Positions 44,306 to 54,813 are shown, counted from the stretch's first letter. The stretch: 64,000 nucleotides of DNA from Muscardinus avellanarius (GCA_963383645.1 OY726557.1:123606223-123670222), one strand, 5' to 3'. Notes: a model not told the origin generated them from the sequence alone. Made by a program: numbers and translations.

Positions 44306-45909
44306 ATATATTGACCAGAAGAAGAGGAGGTAATTCCTCCTCCCCCTGACACACAGGGAACAGAACATCTCCCAAGAGCCCTGCAGTGAGAGGCAGGCAT
44401 GCACCAGGTGGCTGCATCTGGCTGGAAGAGCACAGACTATTTGATGCCTACCACCTGGCAATGGCCCCAGGGACCTGGCTGGCCCTGGTCCAGCATGCTA
44501 CCTTTTAAGACAGGTCCCACTAGTGCCCCCCGACACCCCTCCACCTCTGTGCAAGGCACAGTGATTGGGCCACAGACAAAGCCCATAGGCAATTAAATCC
44601 ATAAGGGCTCTTTGTTTGGTTTGAGTTTTGATTTGTTTGTTTAGCAAAATGTCAGACCAATTAAAGTGAGATCCAAGAGCCTCAGGAGCATGCCCCTGCA
44701 GAGTCACGAGGGCTCAGGAGAGAGGAGATGCAGCTCTGGTGGAGATGAGGGATGGAAGGTGCCAGCCCCAGGAAGGGAAGACCGGGTCACCTGCTGTGGT
44801 GGACACTTGTACCAAGGCCAGGGTGCAGAACCTCAGAAAGCACAGCATGCATCTATGGAAACTCACCAGGCAGGAGCCTGGGGCCCTGCCCCTCCCACAG
44901 GGCAAGAGTCAAAGGTCCAGAGGAAGTGGCCACCCAGAGCGCACAGGTCCCCTTTCTGGCGGCCTCTTGTGCAGCCTGTCACATGGGCTTTCCAGCAGAG
45001 GACTCTCCACCTGGGAAACACGGGTCAGGGTATCCCTGCACACCAGGATCCTTGCGGCATAGATAATAAACTGAGGCACAGAGAGGGCGAGCCACTGCAC
45101 AGCGTTTTTCTGAGTTTCCAGGCAGTGCTTCCTGTCTCCTCCGCAGCCGAAGCTCCTTGGCGACTGTGTGGGAATTCTCGCCTCTACCACACGGCCCAGC
45201 AGCAAGCCAGGGACTGACTGGTCTGCCCACAGGTCTGGTCCAGCCACAGTCAGTGTCATAGTTCACAGCTCAGCTCTTCCTTTGGCCCTGTGAGCCCCTG
45301 GGTGGGTGAGGAGTTGAGTGCAGACCCTCTGCTGACCTGCACACTGTGTGGGGAGAAGGTAGGGAAGCTCAGTGGTGTGTGGGTATAGGGCTGAGGCCCA
45401 GAGCTGAGTCAGGCTTGCCTGCTGCAACCGCGGAATTTGGGAGTCATTACCTGTCTCCTCTTTCCAGGTGGTATTCACTGGTCAGCCTCACCTGCCCAGC
45501 CTCAACGTGGCACCCTCACTGTGCCAAGGCAGTGGACTGTCTGCGGGAGGGGGCTCCCAAGCTTCTGGGGATGGGGAAAGGGAGGGGACAAGGCTCTGTC
45601 ATGAAGCTTCCATGGAATGATTATCTGGCTGGCTCTTTGGCCCTATTGATTTCCAAACTTCCTAGAGTAAAGAACACAGTGTCTCCTGCTCCACAAACAG
45701 AGGCGAGGAGAGAAGCCAGGCTCCCCACTGCAGCTGGGTGCATGCACCTGCCAGCCAAGGTCCTGATGAGTTGGGAGTGTTGGGGGATGAGGTCCCCATG
45801 TGCTAGGCGAGCGAAGCCTACACAACCCAGTCCCTGTGGAAGCCCCTCTAGCCTCATGCAGCTGCCCACCCTGGGCTCTGTGCACTGAGAACCAGGCCCC
45901 TGCCTCAGT

Positions 45910-46126
45910 TTCCCCTGGTGGCTGTAACAAGTTTCCACAAAATCAAGTGGCTTAAAATTTCCCAGGCTTATTCGCTCACAGTTCTGGGAGGCAGAATAGG
46001 ACATCTAGGTGTCTACAGGACCATTCTCCCTCTGAAGGCTCAAGGGGAGGAAGCTTCCTGCCTCTTTTGGTGGCTGCCAGAAGCCCCTGGCTTCCCTTAG
46101 ACTTTATTTTATTTTTATTTATATTT

Positions 46127-46161
<35 letters not shown>

Positions 46162-46460
46162 TTTTTTGCAGGTTTGGGGATGGAACCCAGGGGCATTTGA
46201 CCTCCAAGCTACACCCCCTGCCCTATTTTTTATTCTTTTATTTTGAAACAGGGGATCTCACTAAGTTGCAGAGGGCCTCACTAAGTAGCTGAGGCTGTCT
46301 GTGAACCGCGATCCTACGGTCTCAGCCTCCCGAACGCTAGGATTACAAGCGTGCGCCACCACGCCCAGCTTTCCTTTAGATTTTAGACCATCCCTCTGTG
46401 CCCAGCCCAGTGCCTCAGGGCCATCCTGAGCTTCGTGTCCTCCTCTGTGTGTGGCTGTGG
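45910..46460 (-). mobile_element. Old MaLR-type LTR remnant split by a SINE
   Basis: TGGTGGCTGTAACAAGTTTC, AAGTGGCTTAAAATTTCCCA, CTCACAGTTCTGGGAGGCAG, CTCCCTCTGAAGGCTCAAGG, CTTCCTGCCTCTTTTGGTG; the sequence resumes after the SINE at about 46372 with TCCTCTGTGTGTGGCTG. Target duplication of the SINE lies inside it. Family by memory of the consensus. Confidence 0.6.
46103..46370 (-). mobile_element. B1-dID SINE with (TTTA)n tail
   Basis: About 60 bases of TTTA/TATT repeats, GGGGATGGAACCCAGGGGCA, GTTGCAGAGGGCCTCACTAA, B1 complement ending CACCACGCCCAGC. Flanks TTCCCTTAGACTTTA and TTCCTTTAGATTTTA form an imperfect target duplication. Confidence 0.94.
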
Positions 46461-46864
46461 CTGCTTCTGATGTACACAGCCGGCTGAGAGGCTATGACAC
46501 AGACCTATGGGCCACAAGCCTAAAATATTGACTGTCTGGTCCTTTACAGAAAAAGGTTGCCCACCGCAGCTCCAGTGAGTTCAGAGCGGTGACCCAGTGG
46601 TAGAGAGAGTAAAGAAAGGTGGCCGCGTCGCCTTGTGTTTTGAGAGGATTCTGATGTTCAGTCACCTCTCCCATCCCTCACTCCACCAGCGGGGATCGGG
46701 AGAGCTCACTTGTGCCCAGCATGGTTCAGGGCGCAGGCACATGGTACGCAGCCAATAAATGGTTTCCCAACCTTCCCAGGGGCTAGAGGACCCTGTCCCC
46801 ACCTCCATCACGAGCACCCCTTCTACTCGCACTCCCTGGCAAGCAGCCAAGGGGTAGTGGTGAC

Positions 46865-46965
46865 TCCATTCTATAGCTGGACAAAATAAGGCCTGAGCGG
46901 TCCAAGGCCCACCACCCAGCAGAAACAGGGCCGTAGCCCCAAGCTCTTAAGTCCTGCCCCTTCAC
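46865..46965 (-). mobile_element. MIR fragment (minus)
   Basis: CATTCTATAGCTGGACAAAA, AATAAGGCCTGAGCGGTCC: weak reverse match. Confidence 0.45.
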
Positions 46966-47039
46966 AACACAGTCTTTGCACAGTTGGGCAGTGGACAGCT
47001 AGGGTCCTGCGGCCTCCAGCTCCCCAGGCACGTCCATGA

Positions 47040-47180
47040 GCTATCTAAGGCAAAACTGATTGCTTCCAAGCAATTTGAGTTAATCTCATGTTTCAGGTGG
47101 AGCCTGGCTAATCAGGGGAGACAAGAAGCAGAGTGGGTGCAATCAAATTAACAACGCCAGGCCCAGGCTTTTTAAGACAG
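47040..47180. promoter_or_regulatory. Candidate regulatory block with a 16-base palindrome
   Basis: ATTGCTTCCAAGCAAT at 47059-47074 is a perfect inverted repeat (7-base arms, CC spacer). GAGTTAATCTCATG, GGCTAATCAGGGG and AATCAAATTAACAACG follow. No repeat similarity. Confidence 0.28.
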
Positions 47181-47590
47181 AAAAACAAAGAAGCACCAGA
47201 AGGGATCCCACTTGTCACCCTTCCCAGGGGAAGCTTGGGGCTGCTGCCCCCCAGCCAAGCAGAGCTCCTGTGCCCATCCCAGACCCACAATGCCCCCTCT
47301 GTGGCAGCTTGTCTGGCACCATCAAATGGGGCTTCACTCTTGACAGGAGCTTGTTAACAAGAAGCAGAGACACAAGCTTTGGGGGCACTGGGTAAAGGGG
47401 GCCCTCACTTCTCCAGCTGGCAATGTATATCCCAGGGGCTGCCTTCCACCCTGCCACAGTGGGTTTGTAGAGCTCCCCGGCTTCAGAGCACCCACTGCTT
47501 CTGAGAAAAGCCTCTTCCGGAAGGCAAAGATGACATTCAAACACACACTTCAGCATACGGGGCATCTTTCTTAGCAAAGAGCTCTATTAT

Positions 47591-47843
47591 TTCTTTTTAT
47601 TTTTTTACTTTATTCATTTTTTATTTTTATTATTATTGGCTGTTCTGGGATCAGAACCCAGGGGCATTCTACCTCCGAGCTACACCCCAGCCCTATTTTT
47701 TTATTCTTTATTTTGCAACAAGGTCTCGCTGAGTTGCACAGGGCCTCCTCACTAAGTAGTAGCTGAGGCTGTTGGTAAACCTCCATCCTCCTGTCTCAGC
47801 CTCCCAAATGCTGGGATTACAAGTGTGCACCACACGTCCAGCT
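47591..47843 (-). mobile_element. B1-dID SINE with exact target duplication
   Basis: T-rich tail, ID complement, B1 complement. Flanked by identical 17-base repeats GCAAAGAGCTCTATTAT at 47574-47590 and 47844-47860. Confidence 0.96.
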
Positions 47844-48089
47844 GCAAAGAGCTCTATTATACTCCTAGGGAAATCTCAGACTTCCAGGACTTTCTGGAAA
47901 AAATAGAGTCACTCCCTTGGGGATGGTGAGGCAGCCATGCCTGTGCCACCACCCTTCTCTGGTTCTGTTGGCCTTGCACCATGCTGCCTGAGGCAAGGGA
48001 GGACCCGAGGGTTTGGCCATCTACTGTATACATCCTCTATTGACCCATGGGGTGTGGAGAAGACCAGGCTTGGAGGGAGGGGGCTGGCT

Positions 48090-48245
48090 GTGCCTCCTAC
48101 TGACTCGGTGCCTTGGGATACTCGGTTTGCTAAGCCTCAGCTTCACTGTCAGTAAAGTGAGAAGAAAAATCTGTTTATTGTAAGAATTAAATGAATTAGT
48201 ACACATAAGACATAAGAACTCAGAGCAGTCGCTGGCGCCCAGCCC
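48090..48245 (+). mobile_element. MIR (plus)
   Basis: GCCTCAGCTTCACTGTCAGT, GAATTAAATGAATTAGTACA and GAGCAGTCGCTGGCGCCCAG in order. Confidence 0.7.
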
Positions 48246-48669
48246 TCCATGAAGTCCACTGTGCTCTGTGAATACTCTCATGACCCTTGTGTTCAAGGAC
48301 AGGGCGGCAAACCCAGGCTTCCCCGAGCACGACCCCTTGCCTCTTTCTACAGCCAACAGCTGTGCATCTCCTCTGGCTTCTTCAGTGTTCTCCTTCCCAC
48401 CTCTGCTCCTCTTCCTGGGGCATTCTAACTGAAGCCTCCCTCCCTGGTGACTGGAGGACTGAGCTCCAGTCACCACCAGGAGAGGAGGGAAGGAGTGGAT
48501 CAGTGCCCCTGCCCTTCCCCCAGACTGGCCTCCATCCCCCCAGGCCAGCCCTACTCCAGGTTTTAGCCTCCTGCTGCATTCCTCCCAAGACTCATCCACA
48601 GGGAAAACAACCAGGCAGGAGAAGGCTGGATTGAAACTAAAGGAAAGGGGGCTGGTGAATCCACAAAGC

Positions 48670-48800
48670 TGGAGCTTGACCCCTTGCTGCTGTTCACTAT
48701 CTGTGGGACCTTGGACAGAGTGCTTAACCTCGCTGAGCTTTCATTTCTTCATTGGTAATGGCAAAGATATAGACCCTGTGCCACCTCCTTAACAAGAATG
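48670..48800 (+). mobile_element. MIR (plus)
   Basis: TTCACTATCTGTGGGACCTT, GTGCTTAACCTCGCTGAGCT, TTCATTTCTTCATTGGTAAT in order. Confidence 0.75.
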
Positions 48801-48999
48801 AAGCTCACTGCAGAGGAGGCACCGTGTTTGAGGCAAACCCACCTCGACTTAGAGAGTGGGACCCCGGAGGAAGGTGGAGCAGCCACCTGGGCCCAGAGTT
48901 TGTCATCCCCAGGCAGTGTCTGGGGACCCTAGCTTGTCACCTCCACGGCTGAAGTTGGTGGGAAAGCGTGGGGCTGCTGGGGCCAGCCAGGCGGCAGAG

Positions 49000-49150
49000 C
49001 TGTCTCATGGTCTTTTAAAAATCTATCAGCCTCTCACATCAAATTAAAATGTAAATAGCAGCTGGTCAGGGCAGGACCTCAGGGGTGACAGAGCTGGCCT
49101 GCGAGTAATTTCACAGACGGGAACCGGTTACATTGGATTCTGACAACTGT
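49000..49150. promoter_or_regulatory. Candidate regulatory block with a grainyhead-type site
   Basis: AACCGGTT at 49122-49129 is the palindromic GRHL/CP2-type motif. ATCAAATTAAAATGTAAATA and CAGCTGG lie upstream. Confidence 0.25.
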
Positions 49151-49712
49151 CTTGTTTCTGAAATTGATTTCCTCTCCCCTGGCCTGCTCCCTGGGAGGGC
49201 CTGCACCCCACCACCACCCTGCCTTCCCCGGCACCTGCCAACAAGACCACAAGACAGAGCCAGCAAGAGGAACCTGCGACTTCTGCAGGCCTGAAGGGCA
49301 GTGGCTGGAGCCCGCAGCCCCTCAAAGCTCCTCCCTGCCCTGCCTGGCAGGCTGCCATGAGCCTCCTTCCTGCTGTGGTTCTGCCCTCGGCTCTCAGATG
49401 CAAAGGACAAGCTCAGTGCAGAGAGTAAGCGCTGGCAGGGGCCCCAGGAGAAGGTCCACACACAGCGTGGGCTGCCGGGGCAGGCCCCAGGCCTCCAGGA
49501 GGCCTCTACACGCCCTCCGCCAGAGTCTGCCCTTGCAAGGCCACTGTGAGCCAGACTAGTGAGTGTTGGGCTGCAATGCTTTGAACACAAGCCTGCCCCC
49601 CCCCCCGCAAGACTTGCACAGGGCCTCAGCCCACCTAAAGGGAACTCCCTTCCCCCTGTGCCACTCCTGCTTGCTCCCAAGTCAGCAGGACGTCTGCCCT
49701 GCACCCACCTTT

Positions 49713-49884
49713 TTTTGGTGTGTGATACTTGGGATTGAACCCAGGGGCATTCTACCTCCAATCTACATCCTTAACCGTATTTTACCTTTTATTTTGAAAC
49801 AAGGCCTCAAAAGCTGCTGAGGTTGGCCTAGAACCTATGATTCTCCTGTCTCAGCCTCCCCAGTAGTAGAATCACAGACATGTA
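49713..49884 (-). mobile_element. B1-dID SINE, diverged
   Basis: TTTTGGTGTGTGATACTTGG, GGATTGAACCCAGGGGCATT (ID complement), TCTCAGCCTCCCCAGTAG (B1 complement). Target duplication CACCCACCTTT at 49702-49712 and 49885-49895. Confidence 0.9.
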
Positions 49885-50793
49885 CACCCACCTTTGTAAA
49901 AAAAGAAGCTGGTTTTCCTGGTTGCTACTGAAACACATGGCAGGAAACAAAGAAGTTGTATCTCATGAAAGTCCCCGGTGTCCCATGAGAGCAGCGTGTG
50001 GCCTTGTGGCTATCATCAGCATAGGACTCTGCCCTGAGTTTAGACCCCCTCACCTCCACCTGGGTCCCTGAAACCACAGTCTCTGCCGTGCATCTGGAAG
50101 TCACCTTAAGTAACTAGCAGTTAGGTACACATGGACATACCTATGCTTTCCTGGGAACCAGACGTGCAGGAGAGCCTGGGGGCAGTGGTATTTAGGACCG
50201 CTGAGCCCTCATCCTGCCTCCACAACAGCTTTGAGGACGCATTAACTTGACTGTGCTGGAGGCCAAGTGGCTTTAGCAGCAGAACAGGAGCCCAGATCTG
50301 GTAGCCCTGAGCCCTCCAGACCCCAGGCCAGCCTTGACAAAGGCCACAGGAGAACGAGGGAGGTGCTCGGCTGCGGGTGTGGTTGTTATTCAGGGCTAAG
50401 AGCAAAGGTGGGGACTCTGCTGTCTCTGTCTACCCACATGTCTATCTCTGAACAAGTCTTATTGGAAAGACAAGTTCACTGAAGCAGGATGGCATGTGTG
50501 GATGCACAGGTTGTGCGCTGCCCGAGGTGCACTGCCTGAGGGGTGAGTGGAGCCTGAACCCTATTCTCTGCATCACTGGCCACTCTGCGCCCCCTGGCCA
50601 GCTAGCTGGAGGGGGCCTTTGCACCTCTCACACAGCCCTGGCCAGGCTACTGCAGGCGTGTTTGGGGGGCAGAACAGAGATGTGCTGCAAGTTTCCACCC
50701 GGCTACATAGCTGTGAAGTCCTCCATCAAGGAAGACTCTCCCCTCCCCTTTTTTTCTCAGACTCTGATGTGTCTGAGGCTTGGCCCTCGCTCC

Positions 50794-50795
<2 letters not shown>

Positions 50796-50838
<43 letters not shown>
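50796..50838. repeat. (CA)n microsatellite
   Basis: About 21 CA units, 150 bases upstream of an AT-rich candidate regulatory block. Confidence 0.97.
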
Positions 50839-50839
<1 letters not shown>

Positions 50840-50984
50840 CTCCCAGGAGCAGGACAGCCTCAGGACACTCCTGGCCCCTGGAGCCCAGCCCCCAACCCCC
50901 ACCTCTAATCTGTCATCTCTGGAACAGAAGAATAGAGACTGCTCCCGAGCCTCCTCCGCACCCCAACATTTCCATCCTGGTATA

Positions 50985-51290
50985 AAATGGAGGCATCTAC
51001 GATGCAAGGCCCGACTCGTTGACGTAAAATCTCACTCTATATTCCACCCAGGTTTATACGAGTGAATTATGCAAATCTTTGATGGAAAAATATTCCTCCC
51101 CACATCCTTGAGAGTGTAAAACCTTAGTCAATAATTCATACTCGGATGTCTCTGACTGCAGGCTTTTTCTTCATTAGAACTTGCACCTCGTTATTTGTCT
51201 TTCGCATTTTATTGTACATCCTAGTGTAATGCTACGTATTATAAAATTTATCTGCTTCATTATTTGATGAGCCAGGCTTGGGGAATGTGC
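50985..51290. promoter_or_regulatory. Candidate enhancer with abutting octamer and TCF/LEF motifs
   Basis: ATGCAAAT (51069-51076) is directly followed by CTTTGATG (51077-51084). TGACGTAA (51020-51027) is upstream, and many TAAT/ATTA cores occur up to 51270. No repeat similarity; CA microsatellites lie on both sides. Confidence 0.35.
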
Positions 51291-51413
51291 TAAGACACTG
51301 GTGCCAGAGCCTGGGGCCAGAGCTGTCTGCCATGTCAGACCCCACGGGATGAGACACAAGAGGAGGTGGCTGGTGTCGTGGTGTGAGCTGGAAGAGGGGG
51401 ACAGAAACCACGC

Positions 51414-51414
<1 letters not shown>

Positions 51415-51459
<45 letters not shown>
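51415..51459. repeat. (CA)n microsatellite
   Basis: About 22 CA units, followed by TCTCTCACAC; lies downstream of the same block. Confidence 0.97.
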
Positions 51460-51461
<2 letters not shown>

Positions 51462-51638
51462 CTCACACACCCCGCCGCACCTATTCCGAATGTTCCTCTT
51501 GCCCTGGCTGGCATCTCAGGTCACATCCTTCCAGTCTTGTGGTTTCCTTCCTTTCTCCAAAGCTTATTTGTTCATAAAATTTGGGTGTCCCTGGAGATTT
51601 TGTTGAGAACTTTGAGAAGATTTTAAAACTGGAAGGGA

Positions 51639-51856
51639 GCCGGGCGTGGTAGTCCACGCTTGTAATCCCAGCACTTGGGAGGCTGAGACAGGAGGATTGC
51701 ACAGGTTTGAAGCCAGCCTCAGCTACTTAGAGAGGCTCTTAGCAACTGAGTAAAACCCTGTTTCCAAATAAAGTATAAAATAGGTCTGGGAGTAAAGCCT
51801 GGAGGTAGAAAAGCCCGAGTTCCACTCCCAGTACCACAAAAAAAAAAAAAAAAAAG
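51639..51856 (+). mobile_element. B1-dID SINE, young type
   Basis: GAGCCGGGCGTGGTAGTCCA, near-consensus B1, the duplicated ACTTAGAGAGGCTC region, TAGGTCTGGGAGTAAAGCC (ID) and an A18-type tail. Confidence 0.95.
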
Positions 51857-52400
51857 GAGAAAATTCCCCAAGGACACTGGAAAGGAGAGGAGAGAGGGCC
51901 CACCACTGACAAGGAGCAGAGCTGCTGTGCCTGGAGATGGCCAGAGAGCCTGGGTTGCATGGGTGCCTGGAAGGCCAGTGGTGGGGCTGTGGATGGCTGT
52001 TTCTGGGCTCTGCAGACTTCAAGTGATAGGCTCCTCCCCTAAAGGGGTGGTGGGAGGAGCATTTGACTCTCACAGCCCCTTCTCCATTGGCTCCTGGGTA
52101 ACTCTCCCACAAAGAGCCACTGGGTGCCTGTATTCTAAGAGGTGGCCAGGAGCAGAGCAGGACGGGGTGGTCCGCAGTCACATCTAACCACTCCCTTCTG
52201 GGACCTGCCCTGAAGATGGCTGCCTCTGGGCCTCTGCTCAGTCGCCCTGGCCTCTGGCCTCCCCATTTCAGGCCGTGGGGAATACAGTACACATTCCCAG
52301 CTTGAAAATGCCTTCCTGACCACAGCTGTGGTGTGCTCTAGCCTCCCCCTGATGTGAGCCCCTGACGTCACCACCCCAGCTCCTGTCAGTCCAGAACCCA

Positions 52401-52442
52401 GCATAGTAGATCATAGTAGGTCATAGTAGGGACATAGTAGGT
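52401..52442. repeat. Short tandem repeat of a 10-mer
   Basis: Four copies of a unit like TCATAGTAGG (the first and last slightly altered). Confidence 0.85.
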
Positions 52443-53506
52443 CTCAGTGACCATGCATGCACTGGTGGACTGTGCCTTCCCAGGTACCCCCAGTCAAGTG
52501 AGTTTCTCCTAAGCCCTGTGAAACACTGCACACACTGCCTACACAGGTCCTGTCTTCCCTTCCCCTCTGTCTAAGAGGTAAGGACCCTGACTCATTGCAG
52601 TGTGAACCCAATTGCATGGTCCTGGTGATGTCCCAAGTGCTCAGCACATGTTGGAGTTGCTCAGAGGGACAAGATGTCCTGGACTCCCACCTGCCTCCTG
52701 GGGCTGGCCCAGGTGCGGGCGCCTGCAGGGCCCTGCTTGACTGGCTTCTTGCTGGGAAAGTGAGAAGCGTCTCCTGAGAACCAGGGCCTTTATTGTCTCC
52801 TGGTGATTTTCTCAGGTCAGGGGTCAGGGTAGAGTGGGATGGGGACCCATCAGCACCCCTGAAGGATCTTAGCTGCAGGGCTCAAGAGCTCACTGTGGCA
52901 TTTTGTTGGAAGGGACAAGTAGGAATAGACAAACGTCACCACACAGACATGTGGAGAGTCCTGACCCGGGGTCCAGAGCCTGCCCCGAGGCATGCAGGTC
53001 CGACTCAGTGAGGTCTCTGGATATAAATGGAAGAAATCACATGCTTTCTTCACTAACCTCTAACTGGAATTTGATATTTTCTTCTACTGTGAATATAAGC
53101 CACAAACCATAGCAGTCACAGTACATGTGACTGTCACCAATAAAAATCCAGGGATATTGTCAGCTCGCTTCACATGGTTGCAGATGTAGGACCTACTGGT
53201 AGATCTTATCTCATAAAGAGTAATAGAGAAGAACATATACACAATATATGATACTCAAAGTGTGCTTTTTTAATGGTTTTAATATTTGCATAGCCATGTT
53301 TCTATATAACCAATTTCCCTTTAAGTTCTATGTATGCTGTTCATCAAAAAAAAAAAAAAAATTCTGAAAACGAGTTGGCAGACATCACCAGGGTCCAGGG
53401 TCTGCAGGAGGCCCCGGAGCAGGCAGAGGGGAGCAGGGAAGGCAGACGGGGTTGGGGAGGCCCTGCCGGGGCTGCTCACCACAGCCCTGCACCCCCATGC
53501 CCGCAG

Positions 53507-53706
53507 TCCCAGCCATGATCACCTCCCATCCCAACACCACCATTGCCATCAAGGGCCACCCAAAGGAGCTGAACTGCACGGCCCGCGGAGAGCGGCCCAT
53601 CATCATCCGCTGGGAGAAAGGGGACACAGTCATCGACCCCGACCGCGTCATGCGGTACGCCATCGCCACCAGGGACAACGGGGATGAGGTAGTCTCCACA
53701 TTGAAG
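53507..53706 (+). CDS. DSCAML1: DSCAML1 exon e9: first two thirds of Ig9
   Basis: This 200-base exon encodes 67 codons of Ig9, beginning IPAMITSHPNTTIAIKG. The core residues are Cys24 (ELNC, with a sequon N-C-T at 23; a second sequon N-T-T is at residue 10) and Trp36 (IIRWEKGD). It enters in phase 1 and leaves in phase 0 after VVSTLK, the only phase change among these twelve exons. The acceptor is CCCGCAG after a C-rich tract; the donor GTGAGC is good. Residue 19 is Pro (GHPKEL) where I recall Ala in human DSCAML1. Confidence 0.95.
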
Positions 53707-54115
53707 GTGAGCGCCCACCCAGCCCTAGGGATCCCAGCCCTGAGAGTGGGGAGCCAGGCACATGTCTTGTGCCCAAAAAAGGAAAACAGGGAGTCCCTGC
53801 TCCACCCCCAAAAGCACCTGCCTGTTCCTGTTCCCTTCTCTACCCACAAATCTTCCTGCAGACATCATCTGTGACAATCCCACAGTCCCCAGGGGCCCTC
53901 CTTCCTCTCTGGAACCCCAGCTCCACTCCCCCTGGGACCCAACTCCTCCATGCACAAACTCCTCTACACTCCCCCACCCTTGGAACCTCTGGGAAAAGAA
54001 ACCCTTGACAGAGCCCCAGTGGTCCCCCTCCCAGAACAAGATGGCCTGTGGTACCCTGCAGCATTTCCTTCAGTGCCAGCTCTAAATGGCTCTTCTCTTC
54101 TGCTTGGTCTCCCAG
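53707..54115 (+). other. DSCAML1: Intron e9-e10 (409 bases)
   Basis: Phase 0 GT-AG intron inside Ig9. C-rich; no repeat seen. Confidence 0.9.
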
Positions 54116-54212
54116 CTCAAGCCGGCTGACCGCGGGGACTCTGTGTTCTTCAGCTGCCACGCTATCAACTCCTACGGGGAGGACCGGGGCTTGATCCAGC
54201 TCACTGTGCAAG
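54116..54212 (+). CDS. DSCAML1: DSCAML1 exon e10: end of Ig9
   Basis: This 97-base exon enters in phase 0 with LKPADRGDS and supplies the closing disulphide cysteine of Ig9 ([15 protein letters not shown], Cys14) and the last strand GLIQLTVQ. It exits in phase 1, donating the G of a Glu codon that e11 completes. The acceptor is TCTCCCAG; the donor is the weak GTGCAG. Because the exon is 97 bases, skipping it would shift the frame. The sequence matches DSCAML1 ([10 protein letters not shown]), whereas DSCAM as recalled has a diverged equivalent. The introns on either side are short (409 and 472 bases), making e9-e11 a compact cluster. Confidence 0.95.
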
Positions 54213-54684
54213 GTGCAGTCCTGCCAACAGCTTGCAGCGGGGCATCTCTCGCCCCGGGCAGAGGGTGACAGCAATGGCCTTGTGGAGATGTCCCCAGAGC
54301 AGGGAGAGAGGACCTTCCCAGGCATGCTTCAGAAGCAGCCCCAGGCAGAAGCTGTAGTCCCTGGAGTCTGCTGTCAGCTCTGGGAGTGGGGATTGGTTCC
54401 TGGGCCTGCGCCCCAGAGGAGGTTGGGAAGGGAAATTCAAGCTAGGAAGGTGGGGCTTTGCATGGAGCCATCTGCTCAGAGAAGCTCCTGCCAAAGGATC
54501 TGCCCTCCAGGCCAAGGAAGAACAGGTCTCCAGGCAGGAGACCAAGCCCAGCTGCTGGCCTGCTCCACCCCAGGGCTCCAGTGACATCCCTGAGACACAC
54601 TAGTGCCATCATTCCCAGGAGTGATCAGGAGGCCAAGCTCCCTGCTACCAGCCTCACCTCTGTCCCTCCCCTGCTGTGCCCCAG
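54213..54684 (+). other. DSCAML1: Intron e10-e11 (472 bases)
   Basis: GT-AG intron with a weak GTGCAG donor and a good CCCCAG acceptor. It separates Ig9 from FNIII-1. No repeat seen. Confidence 0.9.
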
Positions 54685-54813
54685 AGCCCCCCGACCCGCC
54701 AGAGCTGGAGATCCGGGAGGTGAAGGCCCGGAGCATGAACCTACGCTGGACCCAGCGATTCGATGGGAATAGCATCATCACAGGCTTCGACATTGAGTAC
54801 AAGAACAAGTCAG
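54685..54813 (+). CDS. DSCAML1: DSCAML1 exon e11: first half of FNIII-1
   Basis: This 129-base exon (43 codons) starts the first fibronectin type III domain. [18 protein letters not shown] is the usual proline-rich entry strand. The conserved B-strand Trp22 (LRWTQRF) and the C-strand [12 protein letters not shown] follow, with a sequon N-K-S at residue 41. [17 protein letters not shown] agrees with DSCAML1; DSCAM as recalled reads SPITGYDIEC here. Acceptor CCCCAG, donor GTGGGT, phase 1 at both ends. This exon marks the switch from the Ig tandem to the FNIII tandem of the extracellular region. Confidence 0.95.

Larger units (their letters stand above)
39603..53506 (+). other. DSCAML1: Intron e8-e9 (13.9 kb)
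   Basis: This is the longest complete intron in the window. It contains seven SINE copies, an LTR remnant at 45910-46460 split by a SINE, MIR pieces, four long CA or TG tracts (40880, 43883, 50796, 51415), and AT-rich unrepetitive blocks near 44560-44700, 47040-47180, 49000-49150 and 50985-51290 that may be regulatory. 40200-41900, 42550-43580, 44660-45900, 49150-49700, 49900-50790 and 51860-53020 show no recognisable feature apart from a small tandem repeat at 52401. Confidence 0.85.

Noticed and set aside
48021..48599. 192-codon minus-strand frame
   Set aside because: It overlaps a MIR, has no recognisable domain and no conserved start context; typical of chance frames in GC-rich introns.
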